From: Prevotellaceae bacterium
Lineage (GTDB): Bacteria; Bacteroidota; Bacteroidia; Bacteroidales; UBA932
DNA length: 7,158 nucleotides
Reading direction: 5' to 3'
Assembly: GCA_031279735.1 (NCBI GenBank)
Contig: JAITHX010000044.1
Span: 1-7,158 of the forward strand
Shown here: positions 1 to 6,764 of the stretch, piece by piece
How positions within the stretch are numbered: the stretch's first letter is position 1
Layout of the letters: each line of letters begins with the position of its first letter
The notes under the pieces: generated by a model
Database searches by the model: none
The model's input: the letters and a program-made list of their open reading frames with translations, nothing else
Told to the model about the DNA's origin: nothing
Position numbers and translations under genes: made by a program

Positions 1-100
1 CACGGCGGTTCTGCGGGAAATGAAGCCGGACGACCCCGTTTCGTACGATTTCGGACTGTTCGGAATAGGCGAACAAAAAATCAACGTAGCTATCGATTAA
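1..100 (+). CDS. C-terminal end of a probable TIGR02757 (DUF2400) family protein, 5' partial
   Basis: Only the last 32 codons are present; the reading frame starts at base 2 and stops with TAA at 98-100. The tail reads PDDPVSYDFGLFGIGE followed by a short hydrophilic end. From memory, TIGR02757/DUF2400 proteins of Bacteroidetes end with a similar (D)PxDPVxYDFALFGxG segment, and that is the basis of the call. The family has no firmly established biochemical role that I know of. The next gene starts five bases after this stop, so the two are probably co-transcribed. The fragment is short, so the family assignment is moderate; that it is the end of a real gene is more secure. Confidence 0.6.
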   Translation, partial: TAVLREMKPDDPVSYDFGLFGIGEQKINVAID

Positions 101-105
101 CGAAA

Positions 106-2241
106 ATGACATATTACAATAGTTTCATCTCCGGATGTTTGAAATTAACGGCGACGCTATGCTGTCTGCTGGTTTCATGTCCGTCGTTCGCTCAGCGAAA
201 CCTGAAATACGAAAACGTCGTGAAGAAAGCCGCCGAAGCTGCTCCCGACGAAGCGTTCGGCATGTATGCCGAATATCTGGGCGCGAATCCTCTGTCGGAG
301 AGGGCGAATCTTTATTTCAAACTTGCCGGACTCGCTTCCGACATGATGAAAACTCTCGACCCTATCGACAATTACGGCGAGATAAAGGCGCTGCGCAATC
401 AGTCGAAAGAGTATTATATGGTATGCGAAAAATACCTCAACGACGACAATGTGCGCAAAGACCAGCTCTTTTACTCCGGCGTTTCCGCTTCCCGGCGCAG
501 GCTTGCCGCAAGCGACGTCGTTCAGCACATTCGGAATAAGCTGGAAGCTGATTCGATTTTTTTCGAGGACGCGGAGTTTGCGGTAGGGACATACGGCTCG
601 ATGCTCGATTCGTATTACCGCTGCGTTGACATCTATCGGGAAATATGCGACAACAACAGAACCGTCAACGACATATACGTCAACATGGAGGCAAACGCCG
701 ATCTGTTTGCCGCGCTCAAGGACGCCTACGATTCGGTTTTCGCCGCGGCAGACAGGATGAAGACGAAGTTCGCAAAACTTAACCTGAGCGTCAGGAAACT
801 GAAGGATTTCAAGATCGACGGATTCGTTCCCGCCAAGTTCCGACCCGCAGGCGAGTTGTGGGACTACAAGTCGTGGGCTGTCGAACACGAACGTTACTAC
901 AGCGAAAACGTGCTTCCGGTGATTTCCGCCTCCTCGAAACTCAAGCAGCGAATCTATTCGCTTGCCGACGAAATAAAAAAACGCCGGCGACCGATTCGAG
1001 ACACCCTGAGCGGCGAGGACGAGAAACTGCTGAAACGTCTGGGCGAAATGAGGCACATCACTTCGCTTTACGGCGAAATAGAACAGAAACTCAAAGTGGC
1101 GAACTTCCTCAATCTGGCTTACGACCCGAAAAACACTTCCGAGTTCGACGGCTCGCCCGACCGGCGCGCGGCGCGCATCTACGCCCTCAAGAACGCCTAC
1201 GACAAAGCGACGGAAGGCGCAAGGAATCTGGCGGAACATTATCCGTCGCTCGGAAGAGATGCAGCCGAAACCGAACTGATGGACGCGCTTTATCGCGGCA
1301 GCATAGCGAACTACGGACGTTATGCGGCAAACATCGAAAGAGCGACCGACAAGGACACGTATTTCATTCACGAAAAGGCTAATATTCCGAAGCGCAAGGG
1401 AGGCGGGTTTTATCGTTCCCCCTCGTCGGGCTACGTTCTGAAAAGCGTAGCCGAGAACGCCGACGGAAGTCTTTTTCTCGGCGGCGCGTATGTGAACGCG
1501 CAGGGATTTTCGGTGGCTTTCACCGCCTTCTCCGACAATGCGCAAAACATAGTGTGGATTAAAACCGCCGACATAGCGAAAATGATCTACGACGATTGTT
1601 CCATGTCGGTTTGCGCGGTGCCGGGCGGGGTGATGAGCCTCATAGTGTCGAAGAACGTTTCCGATCCCTCGCTCGTGACCCACACGATAGCGCGATACGA
1701 CGCCAAGGGAAACGAAAAGCAGAAAATCACTCTCTCCGACAAGAATCTGCCCGTTGGCAGACTGATATTCCACGACGAAATAACCGAAACAACCACCCTC
1801 GCCTTCTTCGGCGATTCGGAAAACAACCGCCGCGACAGCGGCACTCTGATAGTCCAGCAGCTCGCGAAGGACAACCGGCAGCTGTTCCGCTCGGAAATGA
1901 AACTGAACGGCAATCTGCTGAACATTTTCCCTTCCGACAACGGACGCTTACTCCTCTTCGGCAACTATTCCGATCGCGGCGCGGCAGACAGGAAGTTGTC
2001 CGAACGCGGCGTTTTCTCCGCCCTGATGGATAAGGACGGGAAAATACTGAAAACCTCGTTCTACCCTGCGGATGTTCCGCGATACGGCATGAACGTGAGC
2101 CGACTGTCGATAGACCGGTTTCTGATTGCCGGCTCGACCGGAAGACTCGAAAACGAACCGTCGTCGCCGGACGAGGGGAAGCCGGTTTTTATACTCACCG
2201 ATGCGGCGGGCGACAAGATTTACGATTACAAAAACATATAA
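106..2241 (+). CDS. Exported 711-residue protein of unknown function, helical N-terminal part and propeller-like C-terminal part
   Basis: I do not recognise this protein. The N-terminus is a signal peptide: a Lys at 13, a hydrophobic core at about 14-24, and then PSFAQ, which suggests signal peptidase I cleavage after Ala29. LVSC at 22-25 also fits a lipobox, so a lipoprotein is possible, although Pro directly after the Cys is unusual. Residues about 30-400 are strongly helical and charged, with stretches that recall TPR-like helical pairs (for example around 45-75 and 150-215). Residues about 440-711 change to short beta-strand-like segments with GGAY, GGV, LLLFGNY and FLIAGST, resembling blades of a beta-propeller or a WD/PQQ-like sheet domain. 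The ATG at 106 lies five bases after the preceding stop and is the only sensible start before the signal peptide. A periplasmic or outer-membrane-facing scaffold is an inference from layout only. No catalytic motif is evident. Confidence 0.85.
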   Translation: MTYYNSFISGCLKLTATLCCLLVSCPSFAQRNLKYENVVKKAAEAAPDEAFGMYAEYLGANPLSERANLYFKLAGLASDMMKTLDPIDNYGEIKALRNQSKEYYMVCEKYLNDDNVRKDQLFYSGVSASRRRLAASDVVQHIRNKLEADSIFFEDAEFAVGTYGSMLDSYYRCVDIYREICDNNRTVNDIYVNMEANADLFAALKDAYDSVFAAADRMKTKFAKLNLSVRKLKDFKIDGFVPAKFRPAGELWDYKSWAVEHERYYSENVLPVISASSKLKQRIYSLADEIKKRRRPIRDTLSGEDEKLLKRLGEMRHITSLYGEIEQKLKVANFLNLAYDPKNTSEFDGSPDRRAARIYALKNAYDKATEGARNLAEHYPSLGRDAAETELMDALYRGSIANYGRYAANIERATDKDTYFIHEKANIPKRKGGGFYRSPSSGYVLKSVAENADGSLFLGGAYVNAQGFSVAFTAFSDNAQNIVWIKTADIAKMIYDDCSMSVCAVPGGVMSLIVSKNVSDPSLVTHTIARYDAKGNEKQKITLSDKNLPVGRLIFHDEITETTTLAFFGDSENNRRDSGTLIVQQLAKDNRQLFRSEMKLNGNLLNIFPSDNGRLLLFGNYSDRGAADRKLSERGVFSALMDKDGKILKTSFYPADVPRYGMNVSRLSIDRFLIAGSTGRLENEPSSPDEGKPVFILTDAAGDKIYDYKNI

Positions 2242-2309
2242 TTTTTTCGCAAAAACGAAACAAAACGCATTTTTTTTCGTAGAAAGAATGATTAATAAAT
2301 GTTGTAATT

Positions 2310-3362
2310 ATGAAATTGTCTCAATTTGAATTTAAATTGCCCGTTGACTTGGTCGCGAAGTACCCTGCTAAAAACCGTGACGAATCGCGTCTGCTGGTTC
2401 TCAGAAAAAAAACCGGAAAAGTGGAACACGAGGTTTTCAAGAATATCATTAACTATTTCGACGAGAAGGACGTGTTCGTGTTCAACAATACGAAAGTCTT
2501 TCCCGCGCGCCTCTACGGAAACAAAGAGAAAACCGGCGCCGAAATAGAAGTCTTTCTGCTGAGAGAACTGAACAAGGAGCAGCGTCTCTGGGACGTTCTG
2601 GTTGACCCCGCAAGAAAGATTCGAATCGGCAACAAACTCTATTTCGGCAACAACGATTCGGTGATAGCCGAAGTTATCGACAACACAACGTCCAGAGGCA
2701 GAACTCTCCGATTCCTCTACGACGGTTCCTACAACGAATTTAAGCACGCTCTCTACAAACTCGGCGAAACGCCGCTACCCCGATGGGTGCGCAAAAAGGT
2801 GGAATCGCTCGACGAAGACCGCTATCAAACCATCTTCGCCAAACACGAAGGCGCGGTGGCGGCTCCCTACGCAGGGCTGCACTTCAGCCGCGAACTGCTC
2901 AAAAGATTCGAGATTAAGGGTATCGACGTCGCCGAAGTCACGCTGCACATGGGTCTCGGCTGCTTCCGCGAAATCGACGTGGAGGACTTGAGCAAGCATA
3001 AGATGGATTCGGAACAGATTTTCATTCCCGAAGAAACCGAAAACATAGTCAACAGCGCCAAAGACGCCGGAAAGAAAATATGCGCCGTAGGCACCACAGT
3101 GCTAAGAACGCTCGAAAGCTCCTACACCACGCAGGGATACCTCAAGTCGTACGAAGGCTGGACGAACAAATTCATCTTTCCTCCCTACGAATGTGTTATC
3201 CCCGACGCTCTCGTGACCAACTTCCACCAGCCCCTCTCGACCCTGCTGATGATGACCGCATCGTTCGGCGGATACTCGTCGGTGATGAACGCCTATACCA
3301 TAGCCGTGAAGGAAAAATACAAGTTCGGAGTTTACGGTGACGCCATGTTGATTATCAACTGA
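2310..3362 (+). CDS. queA: S-adenosylmethionine:tRNA ribosyltransferase-isomerase QueA
   Basis: QueA transfers and isomerises the ribosyl part of SAM onto 7-aminomethyl-7-deazaguanine in tRNA, making epoxyqueuosine, the penultimate step of queuosine synthesis in the cytoplasm. The 350 residues match the full family length. Family blocks seen in order: YPAKNRDESRLLVL (18-31), FNNTKVFPARLYG (58-70), FAKHEGAVAAPYAGLHF (176-192), TLHMGLGCF (211-219), HKMDSEQ (230-236, a Bacteroidetes flavour), VGTTVLRTLES (260-270), TNFHQPLSTLLMM (303-315) and YGDAML (342-347). The usual AAPTAGLHFT block reads AAPYAGLHFS here, so two normally conserved Thr are replaced. The start is ATG with the expected MKLSxFxFxLP opening. 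It lies 68 bases after the previous gene and 8 bases before lpxH. No Bacteroides-type TAnnTTTG promoter element is visible in the gap. Confidence 0.97.
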   Translation: MKLSQFEFKLPVDLVAKYPAKNRDESRLLVLRKKTGKVEHEVFKNIINYFDEKDVFVFNNTKVFPARLYGNKEKTGAEIEVFLLRELNKEQRLWDVLVDPARKIRIGNKLYFGNNDSVIAEVIDNTTSRGRTLRFLYDGSYNEFKHALYKLGETPLPRWVRKKVESLDEDRYQTIFAKHEGAVAAPYAGLHFSRELLKRFEIKGIDVAEVTLHMGLGCFREIDVEDLSKHKMDSEQIFIPEETENIVNSAKDAGKKICAVGTTVLRTLESSYTTQGYLKSYEGWTNKFIFPPYECVIPDALVTNFHQPLSTLLMMTASFGGYSSVMNAYTIAVKEKYKFGVYGDAMLIIN

Positions 3363-3370
3363 CCGACATA

Positions 3371-4090
3371 GTGAAATATTACTTCGCCGCCGACGTGCAC
3401 CTCGGTTTGCCGCCCGCTGCGGAATCGCGCGAACGCGAACGCCGTTTCGTCGAGTGGCTCGACAGAATCAAACCGGAAGCCTCGGAGATTTTCCTGCTCG
3501 GAGATGTCTTCGACTTCTGGTTCGAATACAGCAAGGTAGTTCCCAAGGGCTTCGTCAGAACGCTGGGAAAAATCGCCGAACTCTGCGACGCGGGCATCCC
3601 CGTTCACCTTTTTGCCGGCAACCACGATCTCTGGTTTCGCGACTACATCCCCTCCGAAACCGGCGCAATAGTCCACCCGCTCGACTACGAAACCGTTCTC
3701 GACGGATACAGGTTCTATATGACCCACGGCGACGCTCTCAACACCGACGACCGAAACCAGATGTTTCTCCGAAGCATCTTCACCAGCAGAACGCTGCAAA
3801 AACTCTACGCAGGAATTCATCCGTGGCTCGGACTTACGTTCGCTCACGCATGGTCGGCAAGCAACAGAAAAAAACACAAAGGCATAGACTTCGACGCCGA
3901 CAATCGCTTTTACGTTCATGCGCGCCGAAAAGCCGAAAAGGGCAAATACGACTGTTTAGTGATGGGACACCTGCATCTCCCTCTCAACATCAACGAAAAC
4001 GGATTCAATTTCGTAGTCCTTCCCGACTGGCTGTCGAGCGGCGGCGGCGGCGCCGTGTTTGAAAACGGAAAGTTTTCGTTCGTCGTGTAA
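3371..4090 (+). CDS. lpxH: UDP-2,3-diacylglucosamine diphosphatase LpxH
   Basis: LpxH is a metallophosphoesterase that hydrolyses UDP-2,3-diacylglucosamine to lipid X and UMP in lipid A synthesis, at the inner face of the cytoplasmic membrane. The calcineurin-like metal ligands are all visible: DVHLG (Asp8, His10), GDVFDFWFEY (Asp45), GNHD (Asn84, His85), THGD (His119) and GHLH (His200, His202). Their spacing follows E. coli LpxH closely. The insert region with GDALNTDD (120-127) and the basic segment NRKKHKG (165-171) fits the family's lipid-binding cap. The length of 239 residues is typical. The start is GTG at 3371; the frame has an in-frame stop at 3338 and no ATG between, and the MKYYFAADVHLG opening lines up with relatives. 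It begins 8 bases after queA stops, implying co-transcription and possibly coupled translation. Confidence 0.95.
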   Translation: MKYYFAADVHLGLPPAAESRERERRFVEWLDRIKPEASEIFLLGDVFDFWFEYSKVVPKGFVRTLGKIAELCDAGIPVHLFAGNHDLWFRDYIPSETGAIVHPLDYETVLDGYRFYMTHGDALNTDDRNQMFLRSIFTSRTLQKLYAGIHPWLGLTFAHAWSASNRKKHKGIDFDADNRFYVHARRKAEKGKYDCLVMGHLHLPLNINENGFNFVVLPDWLSSGGGGAVFENGKFSFVV

Positions 4091-4167
4091 GCGATTGAAA
4101 ATTGAATCTTGTTAAAATCTCGGTTCGGACAAAAAATGCGCCCGCACACACCGCTGCATCCGCAAAA

Positions 4168-4204
4168 GAAAACAGGGCGCAGCGAAACGCTATGCCCTGT
4201 TTTC
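4168..4204. terminator. Probable bidirectional intrinsic terminator between convergent genes
   Basis: Perfect 11-base arms GAAAACAGGGC (4168-4178) and GCCCTGTTTTC (4194-4204) enclose 15 bases that can pair further (AGCG 4181-4184 with CGCT 4188-4191 around an AAA loop). The GC-rich stem core is flanked by A-rich sequence on the left and T-rich sequence on the right, so either strand gives a stem running into U residues. It sits between the 3' ends of lpxH (+) and the LRR lipoprotein gene (-), where a shared terminator is expected. The rest of the 4091-4278 gap holds nothing else I can identify. Confidence 0.8.
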
Positions 4205-4278
4205 AGGTCTTCCCGACTGTTGTTTTAGTTTGGTTCGGAAGAGGTGATTTTCTGTCTCTTCAAACTTTTACAAAGACG

Positions 4279-6051
4279 CTACCAAGTCCATCCTTTTCGT
4301 CCGGCAATGGTTATATCGCAGCCGGATGCACCGGGGTTGCCACCAATAGCTATACGTTTTAGAGTATTCGGTATTATATTGCTGTGCAATGTTTCGAACA
4401 TAGCGTTCAATGCAACGGCACTTAGATTATTGTCGCCGCAATAAAGCTGTATTAGTGCCGTGTTTTTGCTCATATCCAAAGCGGTCAGTTGATTGTCCAT
4501 GCAGTTGAGTTTCGTTAACGCGATGTTTTTGCTCACATCCAAAGCGGTCAGTGGATTATCGTTGCAACTGAGATCCGTTAGCGCGATGTTTTTGCTCACA
4601 TCCAAAGCGGTCAGCTGATTACCGCCGCAAGAGAGTTCCGTTAGCGCCGTGTTTTTGCTTACATCCAAAGCGGTCAGCTGATTATCGTTGCAATGGAGAT
4701 ACGTTAACGCCGTGTTTTTGCTCACATCCAAAGCGGTCAGTTTATTGTTGAGGCAATAGAGAGACGTTAGCGACGTGCTTTTGCTCACGTCCAAAGCGGT
4801 CAGCTGATTATCGCTGCAATGGAGATACGTTAACGCCGTGTTTTTGCTCACGTCCAAAGCGGTCAGTTTATTGTTGGGGCACTCGAGACCCGTTAGCGCC
4901 GTGTTTTTGCTAACATCCAAAGCGGTCAGTTTATTCGTATAGCAATAGAGCTTCGTTAGTTCCGTGTTTTTGCTCACATCCAAAGCGGTCAGTTGATTGT
5001 AAGAGCAACCGAGACCCGTTAGCGCCGTGTTTTTGCTTACATCCAAAGCGGTCAGTTGATTGTTATGGCAAGAGAGCGCCGTTAGCGCCGTGTTTTTGCT
5101 TACATCCAAAGCGGTCAGTTGATTGTCGTAGCAATATAGCTGCGTTAGCGCCGTGTTTTTGCTCACATCCAAAGCGGTCAGCTGATTACCGTCGCAACGG
5201 AGACGCATTAGCTCCGTGTTTTTGCTTACATCCAAAGAGGTAAGTTGATTGTTCCAGCAAGCAAAATATGTAATATACGATCCGGTTATTGTTATTGTAT
5301 GACTTTGCGAACTTGAATACGTGTATTCAATCCAACGTTCAAATCCGCCTGCATCAATAGCCTCGCTGTTTCCGTCGCCCCAGTCCACGGTTGCCGTTCT
5401 GCCGCCTAAAGCTATCTGGATTGTGCCTGCTGTTGTCGTCATAGTCATTACAGGTATTTCAACCACTTTCACCATGCAGGCAGCCGTTTTTCCGTTCTCC
5501 GTGCTGACGGTTATCACCGCTTCTCCGACGGCAACAGCGGTTACGGTTCCGTCGGCCACCGAGGCTATTTCGGCATTGGAACTTGTCCACGCGAGCGTTT
5601 TGTTCGTGGCGTCGTCCGGCGCTACGGTAGCCGTAAGCGCGAAGGTTTCGCCCGGTGCCAGAATAGTGTAGGACACGCTCAATCTCACTTCCGCCGCCGG
5701 AATCACCACTTCCGTCACCGTTACGGTGCAGGAGGCGGTTTTGCCGCCGTCCGCGGCACGGACGGTTATCACCGCTTCGCCGGCGGCGACGGCGGTTACG
5801 GTTCCGTCGGCCACCGAGGCTATTTCGGCGCTGGAACTTGTCCACTCGAGCGTTTTGTTCGTGGCATTGTTCGGCGTTACGGCAGCAGTCAGCGCGAAGG
5901 TTTCGCCCACCGTCAGGGCGTGCGAGGTTTTGTTCAGACTCACGCCCGCAACCGGAACGGTTTTGTCGTCGGGTTCGTCTTTCTGGCACCCGCTCAGGCT
6001 CAATCCCGCAATCAGACACAGGACTGCCGTTTTAATAAAACTCAATTTCAT
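4279..6051 (-). CDS. Surface lipoprotein with two Big_2 (Ig-like) domains and thirteen 21-residue leucine-rich repeats
   Basis: Predicted 590-residue lipoprotein. The signal peptide has Lys2 and Lys7, a hydrophobic core and a lipobox LSGC with Cys22, followed by an acidic linker (QKDEPDD). Two Big_2 bacterial Ig-like domains occupy about 32-116 and 117-200, with the typical VGETF/PGETF, ATNKTLxWTSS, AEIASVADGTVTAV and GEAVITV strands. Residues about 202-259 form a link with ATVDWGDGNSE, common before LRRs in Bacteroidetes. Residues 260-532 are 13 repeats of the form LTxLxCxxNxLTALDVSKNTA, and 533-590 are a degenerate repeat and cap ending in NPGASGC and KGWTW. The ATG at 6051 is chosen because it directly precedes the signal peptide; the frame stays open upstream to 6255 but overlaps the preceding gene. 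A role in binding proteins or glycans at the cell surface is an inference. It follows the S41-like gene by 23 bases, as if in one operon. Confidence 0.92.
   Translation of the reverse strand: MKLSFIKTAVLCLIAGLSLSGCQKDEPDDKTVPVAGVSLNKTSHALTVGETFALTAAVTPNNATNKTLEWTSSSAEIASVADGTVTAVAAGEAVITVRAADGGKTASCTVTVTEVVIPAAEVRLSVSYTILAPGETFALTATVAPDDATNKTLAWTSSNAEIASVADGTVTAVAVGEAVITVSTENGKTAACMVKVVEIPVMTMTTTAGTIQIALGGRTATVDWGDGNSEAIDAGGFERWIEYTYSSSQSHTITITGSYITYFACWNNQLTSLDVSKNTELMRLRCDGNQLTALDVSKNTALTQLYCYDNQLTALDVSKNTALTALSCHNNQLTALDVSKNTALTGLGCSYNQLTALDVSKNTELTKLYCYTNKLTALDVSKNTALTGLECPNNKLTALDVSKNTALTYLHCSDNQLTALDVSKSTSLTSLYCLNNKLTALDVSKNTALTYLHCNDNQLTALDVSKNTALTELSCGGNQLTALDVSKNIALTDLSCNDNPLTALDVSKNIALTKLNCMDNQLTALDMSKNTALIQLYCGDNNLSAVALNAMFETLHSNIIPNTLKRIAIGGNPGASGCDITIAGRKGWTW
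4456..5274 (-). repeat. Thirteen tandem 63-bp repeats encoding 21-residue leucine-rich repeats
   Basis: The core TCCAAAGCGGTCA (+ strand) begins at 4475 and recurs every 63 bases through 4538, 4601, 4664 and so on to 5231, with no indel in any unit; the last copy varies slightly. Each unit has roughly 38 well-conserved bases encoding NTA, the LDVSKN strand and the following turn, and about 25 variable bases encoding the LTxLxCxxNx half. The protein repeat has a nested 10+11 pattern (LxxLxCxxNx / LxxLDVSxNx), which fits the class described in the literature as IRREKO-type LRRs. A further degenerate unit follows at about 4414-4455. The strong conservation of bases, including third positions, points to recent expansion or ongoing homogenisation. 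Confidence 0.95.
4675..4876 (-). repeat. Two-unit (126-bp) duplication inside the LRR array
   Basis: The 76 bases at 4675-4750 match those at 4801-4876 with only two differences by hand count, at an offset of 126 bases, exactly two LRR units. At protein level repeats 8 and 10 share LTYLHC followed by S/N and DNQ, and repeats 7 and 9 share NNK instead of the common NQ. The block therefore looks like a duplicated pair of units rather than independent single-unit copies. Confidence 0.8.
5507..5908 (-). repeat. Duplicated Big_2 domain coding segment (two 147-bp copies, 255-bp offset)
   Basis: Bases 5507-5653 and 5762-5908 align without gaps at an offset of 255 bases (85 codons). By hand I count about 14 differences in 147 positions, roughly 90% identity. 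Most differences are in wobble positions. The copies encode the GETFALT to GEAVITV part of the two Ig-like domains, so the second domain arose by a fairly recent in-frame duplication or has been homogenised by gene conversion. Confidence 0.85.
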
Positions 6052-6074
6052 GTTCTTATTCTTTATTTTTAATG

Positions 6075-6665
6075 TTATTTTGCGTCCGCAACGGGAAAAA
6101 CCTCCTTCGGCAGCGGCAGCGCCTCCGCCGGAGCATATTCGCGCACAACGGGCAACCGGCTTTGAAGCGCGGCGCGCGTGAGGTTGCTCTTGGTCTGTCC
6201 CGTTTCCGCGAACTTGAGAGCCGCCTTCAGGAGGCTTTCCTCGCGGTCGCCCCAATCCCTGTCGAGACCGTCGGCAACGCTGTGCGCGGGCGTCAGGCCT
6301 CCGAGCGTGTTCTTGCCCGCAGAGTTTTCAACCAGAGAGGTTACCAAACTCAGTGTTTGCTTTTTGTCGGGCAAAGTCCATGTGGAAGTTCCGTAAGCGT
6401 TGGTGCCGTCCGTTTTCGACCCTATAAGCACCACGTCTATGTAGGGCTGCAAGCCTGCAATCAGCCATTCGCCCAGATTGGCTGTTAGCGATCCCGTCAG
6501 CACGATAATGCGATTCAGGTTCAGCCCGCCGGACTTTTCAATGCTGCCGTCAGTGTAGTCTATGCGCTTGTTGGTTTCCGCGCCATCCTTGTCCTTGCTG
6601 CACGATGCGAAAGCAAGGCTTGCAAAAATCAATTGCAGTGTTAAAAATAATCTTAATGTTTTCAT
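6075..6665 (-). CDS. Small lipoprotein resembling the C-terminal half of S41 peptidases, catalytic residues replaced
   Basis: Predicted 196-residue lipoprotein: a signal peptide with Lys2 and Arg5, a hydrophobic core, and FASC with Cys22 followed by SKDKDG. After a short linker, residues 46-160 match the C-terminal catalytic half of Bacteroidetes S41 (C-terminal processing/Tsp-like) peptidases: GGLNLNRIIVLTGS, the helix GEWLIAGLQPY, VVLIGSKTDGT, and the late GGLTPAHSVAD and DWGDREESLLKAAL. In E. coli Tsp the nucleophile Ser430 lies three residues before a Glu and Lys455 lies 22 after it. Counting from Glu66 here, those positions are Asn63 and Thr88, so both catalytic residues are missing. The PDZ and N-terminal domains of full-length members (usually over 400 residues) are absent. 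It is either a non-enzymatic derivative or an in-frame deletion remnant. The frame is intact and precedes the LRR lipoprotein gene by 23 bases. Confidence 0.75.
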   Translation of the reverse strand: MKTLRLFLTLQLIFASLAFASCSKDKDGAETNKRIDYTDGSIEKSGGLNLNRIIVLTGSLTANLGEWLIAGLQPYIDVVLIGSKTDGTNAYGTSTWTLPDKKQTLSLVTSLVENSAGKNTLGGLTPAHSVADGLDRDWGDREESLLKAALKFAETGQTKSNLTRAALQSRLPVVREYAPAEALPLPKEVFPVADAK

Positions 6666-6764
6666 TTTAATAAAATATTAATCATAAAATAATTCATGCC
6701 TACTCTTTTCCAGATTTTCGGCTTTACTCCGTTTTATATTTATTGTCATACACTTCCTGTCTCC

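Noticed and set aside
175..1773. A 532-codon open frame on the minus strand, antisense to the 711-residue exported protein
   Set aside because: It has no signal of a known family, is rich in Arg/Val/His from reverse-complemented codons, and lies wholly inside a sense gene that has a good signal peptide and normal composition. Long antisense frames are common where codon usage avoids the complementary stops.
2255..2280. AT-rich hairpin (ACGAAACAAAA / TTTTTTTTCGT, one mismatch) between the 711-residue gene and queA
   Set aside because: The stem is nearly all A-T pairs, and no T tract follows it. It could be a weak terminator or chance in AT-rich intergenic sequence, so I do not annotate it.
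2242..2309. Possible Bacteroides-type promoter ahead of queA
   Set aside because: No TAnnTTTG element with an upstream TTTG is present at suitable spacing; the AT richness alone is not enough.
4102..4362. An 86-codon open frame on the plus strand after lpxH
   Set aside because: It runs through the terminator hairpin and into the 3' end of the opposing LRR gene, with low-complexity composition and no recognisable domain.
4456..5274. CRISPR-like pattern: about 38 conserved bases alternating with about 25 variable bases
   Set aside because: The period is exactly 63 bases (21 codons), the whole array is in frame, and the translation is a leucine-rich repeat protein. The variable parts keep the Leu, Cys and Asn codons, so they are not spacers.
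5321..5671. Plus-strand open frames across the Big_2 region (5321-5671 and 5726-6181)
   Set aside because: They are antisense shadows of the Ig-like repeats, and their similarity to each other only reflects the duplicated domain on the coding strand.
6052..6255. A 68-codon N-terminal extension of the LRR lipoprotein starting at 6255
   Set aside because: The extension is an Arg/Gly/Ala-rich shadow of the S41-like gene in another frame, and it would bury the clear lipoprotein signal peptide that begins at 6051.
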